Below, one piece after another: positions 1 to 5,383 of a DNA stretch of 5,383 nt. The translations under genes and the position numbers were made by a program. The notes under the pieces were generated by a model. It worked only from the letters and a program-made list of their open reading frames with translations, had not been told where the DNA came from and ran no database searches. Source of the DNA: Thermoplasmata archaeon (GTDB taxonomy: Archaea > Thermoplasmatota > Thermoplasmata > Lutacidiplasmatales > UBA184). The stretch is taken from contig JASHYB010000187.1 of NCBI GenBank assembly GCA_030043255.1, positions 1 through 5,383 of the forward strand, read 5' to 3'. Within the stretch, counting starts at the first letter, position 1, and each line of letters starts with the position of its first letter.

Positions 1-81
1 CGGCGGACCGGCGCGCCGCAACGTCGTTCGGCTCTGGCACGCTACGGGAGGCTCCTCGGACCCACGCGGCGCGCGACCCCG

Positions 82-98
82 GGTCCGACCGTCGGACC
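82..98. repeat. 17-base inverted repeat, 8-base arms around one base
   Basis: GGTCCGAC (82-89) and GTCGGACC (91-98) are perfect reverse complements around a single C. As DNA this is a symmetric site that a dimeric regulator could bind. As RNA it could fold as a 6-bp stem with a 5-base loop. It is followed by TTCGGG rather than a T-run, so it is a poor terminator candidate. A rough chance estimate for this base composition is a few percent for the whole 390-base region, so it may be coincidental. Confidence 0.4.
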
Positions 99-193
99 TT
101 CGGGCCCACGCCCGCCCACCCCCGGCTCCCGGACCGGGAAACGCCGACCCTGGCCATGCCAATCTTACGAGGGAGTCAAGGGACCGAGCGGGG

Positions 194-202
194 TATAAGT
201 TG
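194..202 (+). promoter_or_regulatory. TATA-like box upstream of the hairpin leader
   Basis: TATAAGTT stands out in otherwise GC-rich DNA. Archaeal TATA boxes lie about 25 bases before the transcription start, which would put initiation near 221-224, just where the first hairpin of the leader begins. No clear purine-rich BRE precedes it. The same site read on the minus strand (CTTATA) could instead serve a divergent transcript. Assignment rests on sequence only. Confidence 0.35.
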
Positions 203-218
203 GTTGCCCGGCCGCGAC

Positions 219-286
219 GTGGCAGGTCCCCTCGTCGTGTCGCGCGACCTGCCGTCCGCCCGGACGCGGGGACCTGACGGACCCCG
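219..286 (+). other. Three adjacent hairpins: candidate structured leader or small RNA
   Basis: Three perfect stems sit end to end. The first pairs GGCAGGTC (221-228) with GACCTGCC (246-253) around a 17-base loop, with two possible GU pairs extending it to 219. The second pairs CGTCC (253-257) with GGACG (262-266) around a GCCC tetraloop, sharing base 253 with the first. The third pairs CGGGG (267-271) with CCCCG (282-286), then an A-A mismatch, two more pairs and a TGAC loop. A TATA-like box lies about 25 bases before the block. No T-run follows. I recognise no known riboswitch or C/D-box pattern. GC-rich DNA folds easily, so this is a candidate structured 5' leader of the ATPase operon or an independent small RNA, not a firm call. 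Confidence 0.3.
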
Positions 287-313
287 GCCCGACGCGGACG
301 CGGTACTTCACCA

Positions 314-330
314 CACGAAGCTTCTTGATA
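314..330 (+). promoter_or_regulatory. BRE/TATA-like patch, candidate promoter of the ATPase operon
   Basis: CACGAAG followed by CTTCTTGATA resembles a purine-containing BRE and a weak TATA element. It lies in the most AT-rich stretch noticed in the window (about 299-350). Initiation about 25 bases downstream, near 350, would give a leader of roughly 40 bases before the GTG at 392. It competes with the better-matching TATAAG at 194; both could be used. Confidence 0.35.
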
Positions 331-380
331 CCCGCGCTACCATCCTAGCCTTCCCGGACGCCGGGGTGCGACGGGACCGC

Positions 381-386
381 AGGTGG
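381..386 (+). promoter_or_regulatory. Ribosome binding site favouring GTG 392
   Basis: AGGTGG lies five bases before the GTG at 392. It matches the AGGAGGTGA-type complement of archaeal 16S rRNA well enough to prefer 392 over the GTG at 383, which overlaps this motif and has no good site of its own. A GGAGGG at 421-426 precedes the GTG at 434, but starting there would remove the conserved Arg-Val that leads into the first KaiC motif. Confidence 0.5.
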
Positions 387-391
387 CAAGC

Positions 392-2263
392 GTGTCGGAG
401 GGCCCGGCGAGTCGCCGACCGGAGGGCGGTCGCGTGCCGATGGGGGTCCCGGAGCTGGACGAGATGCTCGACGGCGGGCTGGTCCCGCACCGGCCCTACC
501 TCCTCGTCGGTCCGTCCGGGACCGGCAAGACCTCGCTCGCGCTCCAGTTCCTCTGCGAAGGGGTCCGCCGCGGGGAGCGGTCGCTCTACGTCACCATCGA
601 GGACCCGCCCAACGAGGTCCGCTGGAACCACCGGGCCCTCCGACCGGAGCTGGACGCCGTCGAGGTGTTCGACGCGATCCCGGACGTGATGCGCTACGAG
701 CGGGTGCCGTTCAAGGACATCTCGGCGGTCCGGCAGGTGGTGCCGTTCGGGGCGATCCCGGACGCGATCCGCCAGACGCCGGAGTTCTCGAGCGTCGAGG
801 TCACCGGGACCGCGCTGGAGCAGATGCTCCGCAGCGAGGTCCAGCGCCACGGCTACGCCCGGATCGTGATCGACTCGCTGACGGCGCTGCAGTACTTCTG
901 CATGAAGGGCTTTGACCCCACCGTCGGGGCTCAGACGTTCCTGCGGTTCCTGACCGACCTGCGTGCGACGACCCTCCTGACGGTCGAGGCCCCCCTCGAG
1001 GACGTCGAGACCCCCGAACGCATGCTCGCCCGCGGGGAGATCCGCCTGTTCCGCTGGGAGCTGGACGGCGCGACCGTCCGCGCGATCGGGGTGGAGAAGT
1101 TCCGCGGGAGCTCGCACGACGTCCGGCTGCACCCGTACCGCATCGGGGGCAAGGGGATCGGCGTCCAGATCGCGCAGACGATCTCGCGCGACACCCGCCA
1201 GATCCTCGAGCCCGCGCTGACCGTGGCGTTGCGCACCGAGGCACCGGTGCCACCGGCGGCGCCCGCCCCCGCTCCGCCCGCGCTCCCCGTGACGCCGGAG
1301 GAGCCGCTCAGCGAGCAGATCGAGGACCTGGTCACCCTCGGGGTCGACCTGGGCTCGCTCCGGCAGGAGGTCGAGAGCGCGCTGGCGGCGCTCCGCGCGC
1401 GCCGGGGCGACGAGGTCGCCGCGCACCTCACCAAGATCTCGGCGATGACCGTCTCGCTCGCCGGCCTCGAGACCGCTCCCCCGCCGGCGCGGAGCGGCGA
1501 CTTGGGAGCCCAGGCGCTCCAGCGGGTCGCCGCCCGGGCCGACCGGGCGAGAGAGGGACGGCCTCCGACGAAGCTTCCCTCGGCGGAGCTCCTGGGGGAG
1601 GAGCTCCGACGCATCCTGCAGATCCTGCCGTCGGAGACCGCGGGACCGCCGGCCGCTCCCTCGGTCGGGACCGTCGCCGTTCTGCCCGCCGGAGCCCCCC
1701 TCCCCTCCCCGGTCCCCGTGGTGCGCCAGGAGCCGGTCGCCCCTCCGCCGGCCCCACCTCCCCCGCCCGAGGTGCCCCCGCGGGCTGCCGAGGCGCCGGA
1801 ACCTTCTGGGCCGGCCGAAACGCCCCCCGCACGACCGGCGAGCCGTCGCCGCTCTGCGCGCTCGATGTACGCCGAGCCCCCTCCCTTACCGGCGGTCCAC
1901 TGGCCGACCGGGGGGGCCCCCGCCGGACCCGGTCCCGCGGGCGCCTCTCCGGCGGTCCCGCCCTCGGCGCCCACCCCCGGGGCGGTCCCGGCCGACGAGG
2001 CCCCCTCCGCGGCCCCGGCTCCGCGCCGACGCCGTCGGACGTCCGCGAAGGCGGCTGCCCCGGCCGTCGACGACAGCGGCGGCGTCGCCCCGGTCGCGCC
2101 CAAGCCGCGCAAGCGCACGGTACGTCGCAAGAAGGCTCCGCACGTCGTAGCGGCCGCCGCCACGCCGGCCCCCACCGAACCGTCGTCCGCTTCGGACGCG
2201 GCCCCTCCGCCTCCGCCGGCTCCCCCGGCGCTGCCGGACCCTCCGACCCCGGAGGGGACGTGA
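392..2263 (+). CDS. KaiC/RAD55-like ATPase with long Pro/Ala-rich basic tail
   Basis: A 623-residue protein from GTG 392 (626 from GTG 383). Residues 1 to about 265 form one KaiC/RAD55-type RecA-fold ATPase domain. The entry motif is GVPELDEMLDGG (18-29), the Walker A loop GPSGTGKT (40-47), the acidic pair E70-D71 sits where KaiC has its catalytic Glu-Glu, and Walker B IVIDS ends in D161-S162. EKFRG with K236 and R238 matches the K-x-R-G element that reaches the neighbouring subunit's nucleotide in KaiC. The family forms ATP-driven rings and acts as a switch or scaffold; the client here is unknown. Two predicted helical stretches follow (about 307-360 and 398-413). A Pro/Ala-rich, probably disordered tail runs to the end, with Arg/Lys clusters near 481-490, 545-553 and 571-581. 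No signal peptide or membrane segment is visible, so it is probably cytosolic. It overlaps the next gene by four bases. The ATPase call is firm, the role unknown. Confidence 0.93.
   Translation: MSEGPASRRPEGGRVPMGVPELDEMLDGGLVPHRPYLLVGPSGTGKTSLALQFLCEGVRRGERSLYVTIEDPPNEVRWNHRALRPELDAVEVFDAIPDVMRYERVPFKDISAVRQVVPFGAIPDAIRQTPEFSSVEVTGTALEQMLRSEVQRHGYARIVIDSLTALQYFCMKGFDPTVGAQTFLRFLTDLRATTLLTVEAPLEDVETPERMLARGEIRLFRWELDGATVRAIGVEKFRGSSHDVRLHPYRIGGKGIGVQIAQTISRDTRQILEPALTVALRTEAPVPPAAPAPAPPALPVTPEEPLSEQIEDLVTLGVDLGSLRQEVESALAALRARRGDEVAAHLTKISAMTVSLAGLETAPPPARSGDLGAQALQRVAARADRAREGRPPTKLPSAELLGEELRRILQILPSETAGPPAAPSVGTVAVLPAGAPLPSPVPVVRQEPVAPPPAPPPPPEVPPRAAEAPEPSGPAETPPARPASRRRSARSMYAEPPPLPAVHWPTGGAPAGPGPAGASPAVPPSAPTPGAVPADEAPSAAPAPRRRRRTSAKAAAPAVDDSGGVAPVAPKPRKRTVRRKKAPHVVAAAATPAPTEPSSASDAAPPPPPAPPALPDPPTPEGT
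2251..2257 (+). promoter_or_regulatory. Strong Shine-Dalgarno inside the end of the first ATPase gene
   Basis: GGAGGGG sits just before the GTG at 2260, within the last codons of the upstream gene. With the four-base GTGA overlap between start and stop, it supports translational coupling of the two ATPases. It also fixes the start of the second gene. Confidence 0.7.
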
Positions 2264-3042
2264 ACGGGACGCTCCCGGAGCTCGTTCCCCGGGTCTCGAC
2301 CGGCGTGCCGGGGCTGGACCGGATGCTCGGCGGTGGCCTCTTGCCCGGGCGGCCATACCTGGTCACCGGCGGCAACGGGAGCGGCAAGACCCTGCTCGCG
2401 CTGAGCTTCCTGCGCGAGGGGCTGCGCCGGGGCGAGGAGGTGCTCCTCGTCGCCGCGGACGAGCCGCCGTCGGAGATCGTCGAGAACGTCCGCGCCTTCG
2501 GCTGGGACCTCGCCCGGGTCCAGACGCTGGACGCCAACCCCGGCGGGCGGGGGTTCAAGCGCACCGCCGCGGTGCAGGAGATCCGCTCGATGACCGACCT
2601 CAGGTCGATGCGGGAGATCACCGGCGAGTCCGCCAAGGGGTCCCCGGACGCCGAGGGGATCACCATCCAGTCGATCCATCTCAAACTGCGCCAGCAGATG
2701 GCGAACCGGCCGTTCCAGCGGGTCGTCGTCGACTCGATCACGTCGATCCGCCGGTTCGCGGTCCGCGCCTCCGCCGACCCGCAGGCCGAACGGACCGAGA
2801 TCCAGTCGCTGCTGCGGTTCCTCGCCGAGCGCGCCACGACGACCCTGATCACCACGACGCCGTCGGACCCGGCGGTGCTGACCGCCGAGGAGGTCCTGAC
2901 CCGGGGGGAGGTCCTGCTGACCCGCAAGTGGATCGGCGACCGTTCCGTCCGGCAGATCAAGATCGTCCGGATGCGCGGCTGCGCCCATGACCCCGAGCGG
3001 CGGCCGTTCGCCATCACGCCGAACGGGCTGGTGGTCGGTTAG
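2260..3042 (+). CDS. KaiC/RAD55-like single-domain ATPase, partner of the upstream gene
   Basis: A 260-residue protein made almost entirely of one KaiC/RAD55-type domain. It shows the entry motif GVPGLDRMLGGG (15-26), Walker A GGNGSGKT (37-44), an acidic pair D67-E68, Walker B VVVDS with D158, and VRMRG (236-240), where the usual Lys of K-x-R-G is Arg237. Spacing from K43 to D67 (24 residues) and from D67 to D158 (91) is identical to the upstream protein, so the two are paralogues. The acidic pair is reversed relative to that protein (DE versus ED). It lacks the helical and Pro-rich tail. GTG 2260 has a GGAGGGG site and overlaps the upstream stop as GTGA, implying coupled, near-stoichiometric production. 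A hetero-oligomeric ring is plausible but inferred. Length fits single-domain archaeal KaiC-like or RAD55 proteins. It is not a canonical RadA, which carries a longer N-terminal region. Confidence 0.93.
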   Translation: MNGTLPELVPRVSTGVPGLDRMLGGGLLPGRPYLVTGGNGSGKTLLALSFLREGLRRGEEVLLVAADEPPSEIVENVRAFGWDLARVQTLDANPGGRGFKRTAAVQEIRSMTDLRSMREITGESAKGSPDAEGITIQSIHLKLRQQMANRPFQRVVVDSITSIRRFAVRASADPQAERTEIQSLLRFLAERATTTLITTTPSDPAVLTAEEVLTRGEVLLTRKWIGDRSVRQIKIVRMRGCAHDPERRPFAITPNGLVVG

Positions 3043-3141
3043 CACCGGGGTGCCCATGGGGCGCGGCCTGTACCGTCCCCGACCGCCCTGGCCGAGCCGG
3101 AGCTAGCCGGACCGTGTGCGAGCCCGACACGCGCCCGACGA
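3043..3141. other. Convergent intergenic spacer, no clear terminator
   Basis: Ninety-nine bases separate the ATPase operon from the 3' end of the minus-strand HD gene. The spacer has short GC palindromes, including CCCATGGG (3052-3059) and CCGG arms around AGCTAG (about 3098-3111). There is no T-run on either strand of the sort expected for an archaeal terminator. Confidence 0.5.
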
Positions 3142-4410
3142 CTAGGCCCGTTCGAGCACCCGCCGGATCCGCGCGGGCGCCTCCGGCGTCCTCAACCGCG
3201 GGGCGACGTACACGCTGAGCGGCCAGTCGATCGTCGGCCTGAGCGCGAAGGCGCGCCAGGGGCCCGGCGCGCGGAACGGGTACACGACCGCCTCGGGCCC
3301 ACCGAGCGCGACCGTCCCCCAGTCTTCAGCGGGGTCCCCGCGGGGCGCGAGGCCGGCGAGGTCGACCAGCGCCGAGCCCGGCCGGCCTCCCAGCCGCGCG
3401 GCGATCTCGTCCTCCAGGGACCGCCGGGCCGGAGGGTCCTCGAGCCAGCGTCGCCACCGCGTCCGGTCCGGGGGCGGGACGACCCGCACGCCGTAGGCAC
3501 GCTTGACCAGCCGCCGCTCCAGCAGGGCGAGCACCAGCTCCGAGGAGGGCGCGGGCCCGCGACGCAGCGCCGCGAGCAGGTCGCCGTCGACCCCGTCGAA
3601 CAGCGGGCGCGCCGACGCGGGGTAGCCGGCGGAGCGCTCCACCGCGCCCTGCGCCATCATCTCGGCGGCACGCACGGCCTTGTGGTAGTACACGCTGGAA
3701 TACATCAGCGCCCGTCCCACGACGAACCCCTCGACGGCGCTCCGGCCCTTCTCGGCGAACACGATGCGGCCGCCGGCCGCGCGCAACGTGTCGAACAGGC
3801 GCACCGCGTCGATCGCCCCGTGCGCCACGCCGGTGTAGTGCGCGTCGCGCTGCAGGTAGTCGAGCCGGTCGGCATCGATCGCGCCGTGCAGGATGCTGCC
3901 GGGCAGCGGGGCCCGCGGGGACGGCCGTCGCGGGTCGATCAGCTCGGCGACCTGTTTCGGCTCGAGCCCGTAGCGCTCCAGCACCTCCGGGACCCGCTGC
4001 CGGTCCGACGGCCAGGCCGGGTCGGTCCCCTCGACCCGCCGGCGGGAGAGCCGCTCGTGGCGCTCGCCGGTGACCTCGCGGAGCGGCCCGTCCAGGGTGT
4101 GGGAGAACGGGGGATGGCCCAGGTCGTGCAGGAGCGCCCCCGCGCGGACCCGCTGGGCGAGCTCCGGCGCGAGGCCGAGGCGACCGGCCATCTCGCCGGC
4201 GACCCAGAAGGTGCCGAGCGAGTGCTCCAGGCGCGTGTGGTTCGCGCCGGGAAAGACGAGGTGGGCGAAGCCGGTCTGGCGGATCCCCCACAGCCGCTGG
4301 AACTCCGGCGTGCCGATCAGCGCGAGCGCGACCCCGTCCAGCCGGATCGGTCCGTGGATCGGGTCGAAGATGGATTTGGTCGCGGGCGGGCGGGTCCCGG
4401 CGCGCGGCAC
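3142..4410 (-). CDS. HD-domain phosphohydrolase, dNTPase/SAMHD1-like (COG1078-type)
   Basis: A 422-residue protein starting at GTG 4410; an in-frame stop eight codons upstream (4435-4437) leaves no longer start. The N-terminal SIFDPIHGPIRL (13-24) is the usual opening of this family. HD-domain metal ligands are all present: H63 in HTRLEHSLG, H95-D96 in LLHDLGHPPFSHTLD, and D181 in IDADRLDYLQRD. H99 and H104 correspond to the catalytic-site histidines of SAMHD1, and R182 and Y185 to its Lys312 and Tyr315, which contact the nucleotide. The enzyme is therefore probably an active metal-dependent phosphohydrolase, most likely removing triphosphate from dNTPs. Substrate preference and any allosteric control cannot be read from the sequence. 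Length is typical. It is cytosolic, converges on the ATPase operon and diverges from the TPR gene, so it is probably a single-gene unit. Confidence is high for the family, moderate for the substrate. Confidence 0.93.
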   Translation of the reverse strand: MPRAGTRPPATKSIFDPIHGPIRLDGVALALIGTPEFQRLWGIRQTGFAHLVFPGANHTRLEHSLGTFWVAGEMAGRLGLAPELAQRVRAGALLHDLGHPPFSHTLDGPLREVTGERHERLSRRRVEGTDPAWPSDRQRVPEVLERYGLEPKQVAELIDPRRPSPRAPLPGSILHGAIDADRLDYLQRDAHYTGVAHGAIDAVRLFDTLRAAGGRIVFAEKGRSAVEGFVVGRALMYSSVYYHKAVRAAEMMAQGAVERSAGYPASARPLFDGVDGDLLAALRRGPAPSSELVLALLERRLVKRAYGVRVVPPPDRTRWRRWLEDPPARRSLEDEIAARLGGRPGSALVDLAGLAPRGDPAEDWGTVALGGPEAVVYPFRAPGPWRAFALRPTIDWPLSVYVAPRLRTPEAPARIRRVLERA

Positions 4411-4430
4411 GTCCGCGGCGAGCCGCCTCG

Positions 4431-4442
4431 GCGCTTAAGCGC
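4431..4442 (-). promoter_or_regulatory. 12-bp palindrome at the TATA position of the HD gene
   Basis: GCGCTTAAGCGC is a perfect palindrome whose AT core (TTAA) is centred about 27 bases before the GTG at 4410. That is where a TATA box would sit for a leaderless transcript. No strong Shine-Dalgarno precedes that GTG, which agrees with leaderless initiation. It may be a weak TATA element, an operator, or both. Confidence 0.4.
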
Positions 4443-4452
4443 GGGCCCCCGC

Positions 4453-4465
4453 CGGTCGGCGACCG
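4453..4465. repeat. 13-base inverted repeat in the divergent promoter region
   Basis: CGGTCG and CGACCG are perfect reverse complements around a single G. The repeat lies between the palindrome at 4431-4442 and the TATA-like element at 4473-4485, a suitable place for an operator shared by the two divergent genes. Chance occurrence at this GC content cannot be excluded. Confidence 0.3.
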
Positions 4466-4472
4466 CTCCGGA

Positions 4473-4485
4473 CGAATCTTTTTGT
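4473..4485 (+). promoter_or_regulatory. BRE/TATA-like promoter of the TPR gene
   Basis: CGAA followed by TCTTTTTGT is the only homopolymeric AT run near the TPR gene and resembles a BRE plus a T-rich TATA element. Its centre is about 32 bases before the ATG at 4512. Transcription would then begin around 4505-4508, giving a nearly leaderless mRNA. A GAGGG at 4501-4505 is spaced like a Shine-Dalgarno, but might fall at or outside the predicted transcript end. The reverse strand could also help drive the HD gene. Confidence 0.5.
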
Positions 4486-4511
4486 GGGCCGCCGAAGGTC
4501 GAGGGTCGCTC

Positions 4512-5383
4512 ATGGCCGCGGCAGCGCGCACCGGCCATCCGGCGAGCCCGATCGACGAGGTCCGGGAACGGTTCCGGGCCGTCGAGGAGGCGGAGCCGGG
4601 CCACGACCGCGGCCGATACGTCGAGGCGCTGAAGGCGTTCCTCGCCACCGCCGAGCGCCACGCCGAGGCGATCGCCCCGGAGGGCCAGGACGTGGCGCCG
4701 CTGCTGGACGAGGCGGCGATGGCGTTCTACCGTGCCTCCGACCCGGAACTGGCCGAACGGGCCGTCGATCTCGGGCTGCGCCTGACCCCGGGGGCGTCGA
4801 CCCTCCTGCACCACAAGGCGCTCGTGCTCTTGGCCCTCAACCGCGACCTGCCCGAGGTGGTCCGTCTCCTCGACGAGGCGATCGCGGCGAGCCCGACCGA
4901 CAAGGGGCTCTGGGCGACCCGGGGGGACGCGCTCCGCCTGCTCGGCCAGCCGACGGAAGCGGCGGAGGCCTACCTCCGGGCGCAGGAGCTGGACGCGACC
5001 TCGAGCGAGTTCGTGGACCGGGCGCTCAAGCTGCTGCCGCACGAGCCGCGGGCGCTGCGCGCCAAGGTCGAGATCGCCCGGGCCCGCGGCGGGGACCTCC
5101 AGGCGCTCGCTGCCGCCGAGGAGCTGCTGGGTCCGAACCCGGCCCACGAGCCGCTGCGGCTCGCCCGGGCCGAGCTGCTCGCCTCGCTCGGTCGTCGGGA
5201 CGAGGCGCTGGAGGCGGCGCACCAGCTCCCGGGCGACGGCGCGGCACCGGCGAGGCTCCTCGAGGCGCGGCTGCTGTTCGACCTCGGTCGCATCGAGCCG
5301 GCGCTCCCGCTCGCGCAGGCGATCGTCGCCGCCGACCCTCCGCCGCCGGCCGCGACGCTCGAGCAGATCGCCCAGGCCTCCGG
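4512..5383 (+). CDS. TPR-repeat protein, N-terminal part (cut by window edge)
   Basis: An open frame from ATG 4512 gives 290 residues and runs off the right end without a stop, so the full length is unknown. The start is the only ATG after the promoter patch, and no ATG or GTG lies in frame just upstream. The protein is Ala/Leu/Glu-rich and helical. TPR-like helix pairs are visible at about 96-128 (LLHHKALVLLALN, then LLDEAIAASP), 131-163 (LWATRGDALRLLGQ, then AEAYLRAQELD), 213-242 (LRLARAELLASLGRRDEAL) and about 248-275 (RLLEARLLFDLGRIEPAL). The repeats are degenerate in places. TPR arrays form protein-binding solenoids and carry no catalysis of their own. There is no signal peptide or membrane segment in the visible part, so it is probably a cytosolic scaffold or adaptor. 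Its partner is unknown. Third codon positions are almost all G or C, like the other genes. Confidence 0.88.
   Translation, partial: MAAAARTGHPASPIDEVRERFRAVEEAEPGHDRGRYVEALKAFLATAERHAEAIAPEGQDVAPLLDEAAMAFYRASDPELAERAVDLGLRLTPGASTLLHHKALVLLALNRDLPEVVRLLDEAIAASPTDKGLWATRGDALRLLGQPTEAAEAYLRAQELDATSSEFVDRALKLLPHEPRALRAKVEIARARGGDLQALAAAEELLGPNPAHEPLRLARAELLASLGRRDEALEAAHQLPGDGAAPARLLEARLLFDLGRIEPALPLAQAIVAADPPPPAATLEQIAQAS

Larger units (their letters stand above)
1..391. other. Gene-free upstream region with possible regulatory or RNA content
   Basis: No reading frame here looks protein-like on either strand. The frames that stay open give Arg/Pro/Ser/Gly-rich translations with no recognisable motif, as expected by chance at this GC content. 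No tRNA T-loop pattern or rRNA-like segment was found by eye. The stretch does contain an inverted repeat (82-98), a TATA-like hexamer (194-199), three consecutive hairpins (219-286), and an AT-richer patch (about 299-350, roughly 44% A+T). I read it as the regulatory and leader region of the ATPase operon. It may also hold the promoter side of a divergent gene lying beyond the left edge. Confidence 0.6.

Noticed and set aside
1..157. Possible start of a divergent minus-strand gene (ATG at 157 or GTG at 40, open to the left edge)
   Set aside because: From 157 the translation is Gly/Arg/Ser-rich and not protein-like. From GTG 40 only 13 codons are visible, with a GAGGAG 11 bases upstream, which is too far to be convincing. 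The sequence left of the window would decide it.
156..689. Plus-strand open frame starting at ATG 156
   Set aside because: It overlaps the start of the first ATPase in another frame. The translation is Arg/Ser/Pro-rich without motifs, and it would begin before the TATA-like box.
1585..1607. GGAGCTCC repeated twice, able to form an 8-bp hairpin
   Set aside because: It lies inside the first ATPase gene and encodes the helical segment AELLGEELR. Codon choice for Glu-Leu explains the repeat.
931..3057. Very long minus-strand open frame (over 700 codons) opposite both ATPase genes
   Set aside because: Its translation is Arg/Gly/Ala-rich with no motif, while the plus-strand frames carry clear Walker A, Walker B and KaiC motifs. 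Long antisense frames are expected when third codon positions are nearly all G or C.
3052..3111. Short GC palindromes between the convergent genes as a terminator
   Set aside because: Stems are only four base pairs and no T-run follows on either strand, so a terminator cannot be supported.
3682..4632. Plus-strand open frame opposite the HD gene and extending into the TPR gene
   Set aside because: It is antisense to an intact HD active site and crosses the divergent promoter region. The translation has no recognisable domain.
4317..5222. Minus-strand open frame opposite the TPR gene
   Set aside because: The plus-strand frame shows TPR-like helix pairs and an ATG just after a promoter patch. 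The minus-strand frame is an Arg/Gly-rich shadow overlapping the HD gene start.

Overview
The window is very GC-rich: one 60-base line counted by eye was about 75% G+C. It carries three complete protein genes and the start of a fourth. I think it comes from an archaeon. The evidence is RAD55/KaiC-type RecA-fold ATPases of an archaeal style, GTG starts in several genes, and TATA/BRE-like promoter patches in place of -35/-10 boxes. A high-GC, non-halophilic lineage such as Thermoplasmatota is an inference only. The proteins lack the strong acidity expected of haloarchaea, and nothing in the window fixes the taxonomy.

Layout. Positions 1-391 hold no convincing gene. They contain a near-perfect 17-base inverted repeat (82-98), a TATA-like box (194-199), three back-to-back hairpins (219-286), and the most AT-rich patch noticed (about 299-350), which looks like a promoter. 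From 392 to 3042 on the plus strand is a two-gene operon of KaiC/RAD55-like ATPases. The first carries a long Pro/Ala-rich tail with basic clusters, and the second is a bare ATPase domain. They overlap by four bases (GTGA) with a strong Shine-Dalgarno sequence in front of the second start, so translational coupling is likely. After a 99-bp convergent spacer with no obvious terminator, an HD-domain phosphohydrolase of the dNTPase/SAMHD1-like type (COG1078-like) lies on the minus strand (3142-4410). A 101-bp divergent intergenic region with two inverted repeats and two promoter candidates separates it from a plus-strand TPR-repeat protein (4512 onward) that runs off the right edge.

How they may work together. 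The two ATPases are related to each other. They have identical spacing from the P-loop lysine to the acidic pair and on to the Walker B aspartate, and the second interval is about 23 residues longer than I recall for cyanobacterial KaiC CI. Their acidic pairs are reversed (ED in one, DE in the other). They could form a mixed KaiC-like ring, with the tail of the first recruiting nucleic acid or partner proteins. That is inference. The HD enzyme and the TPR protein share a divergent promoter region and may be co-regulated, but nothing here shows that they act with the ATPases.
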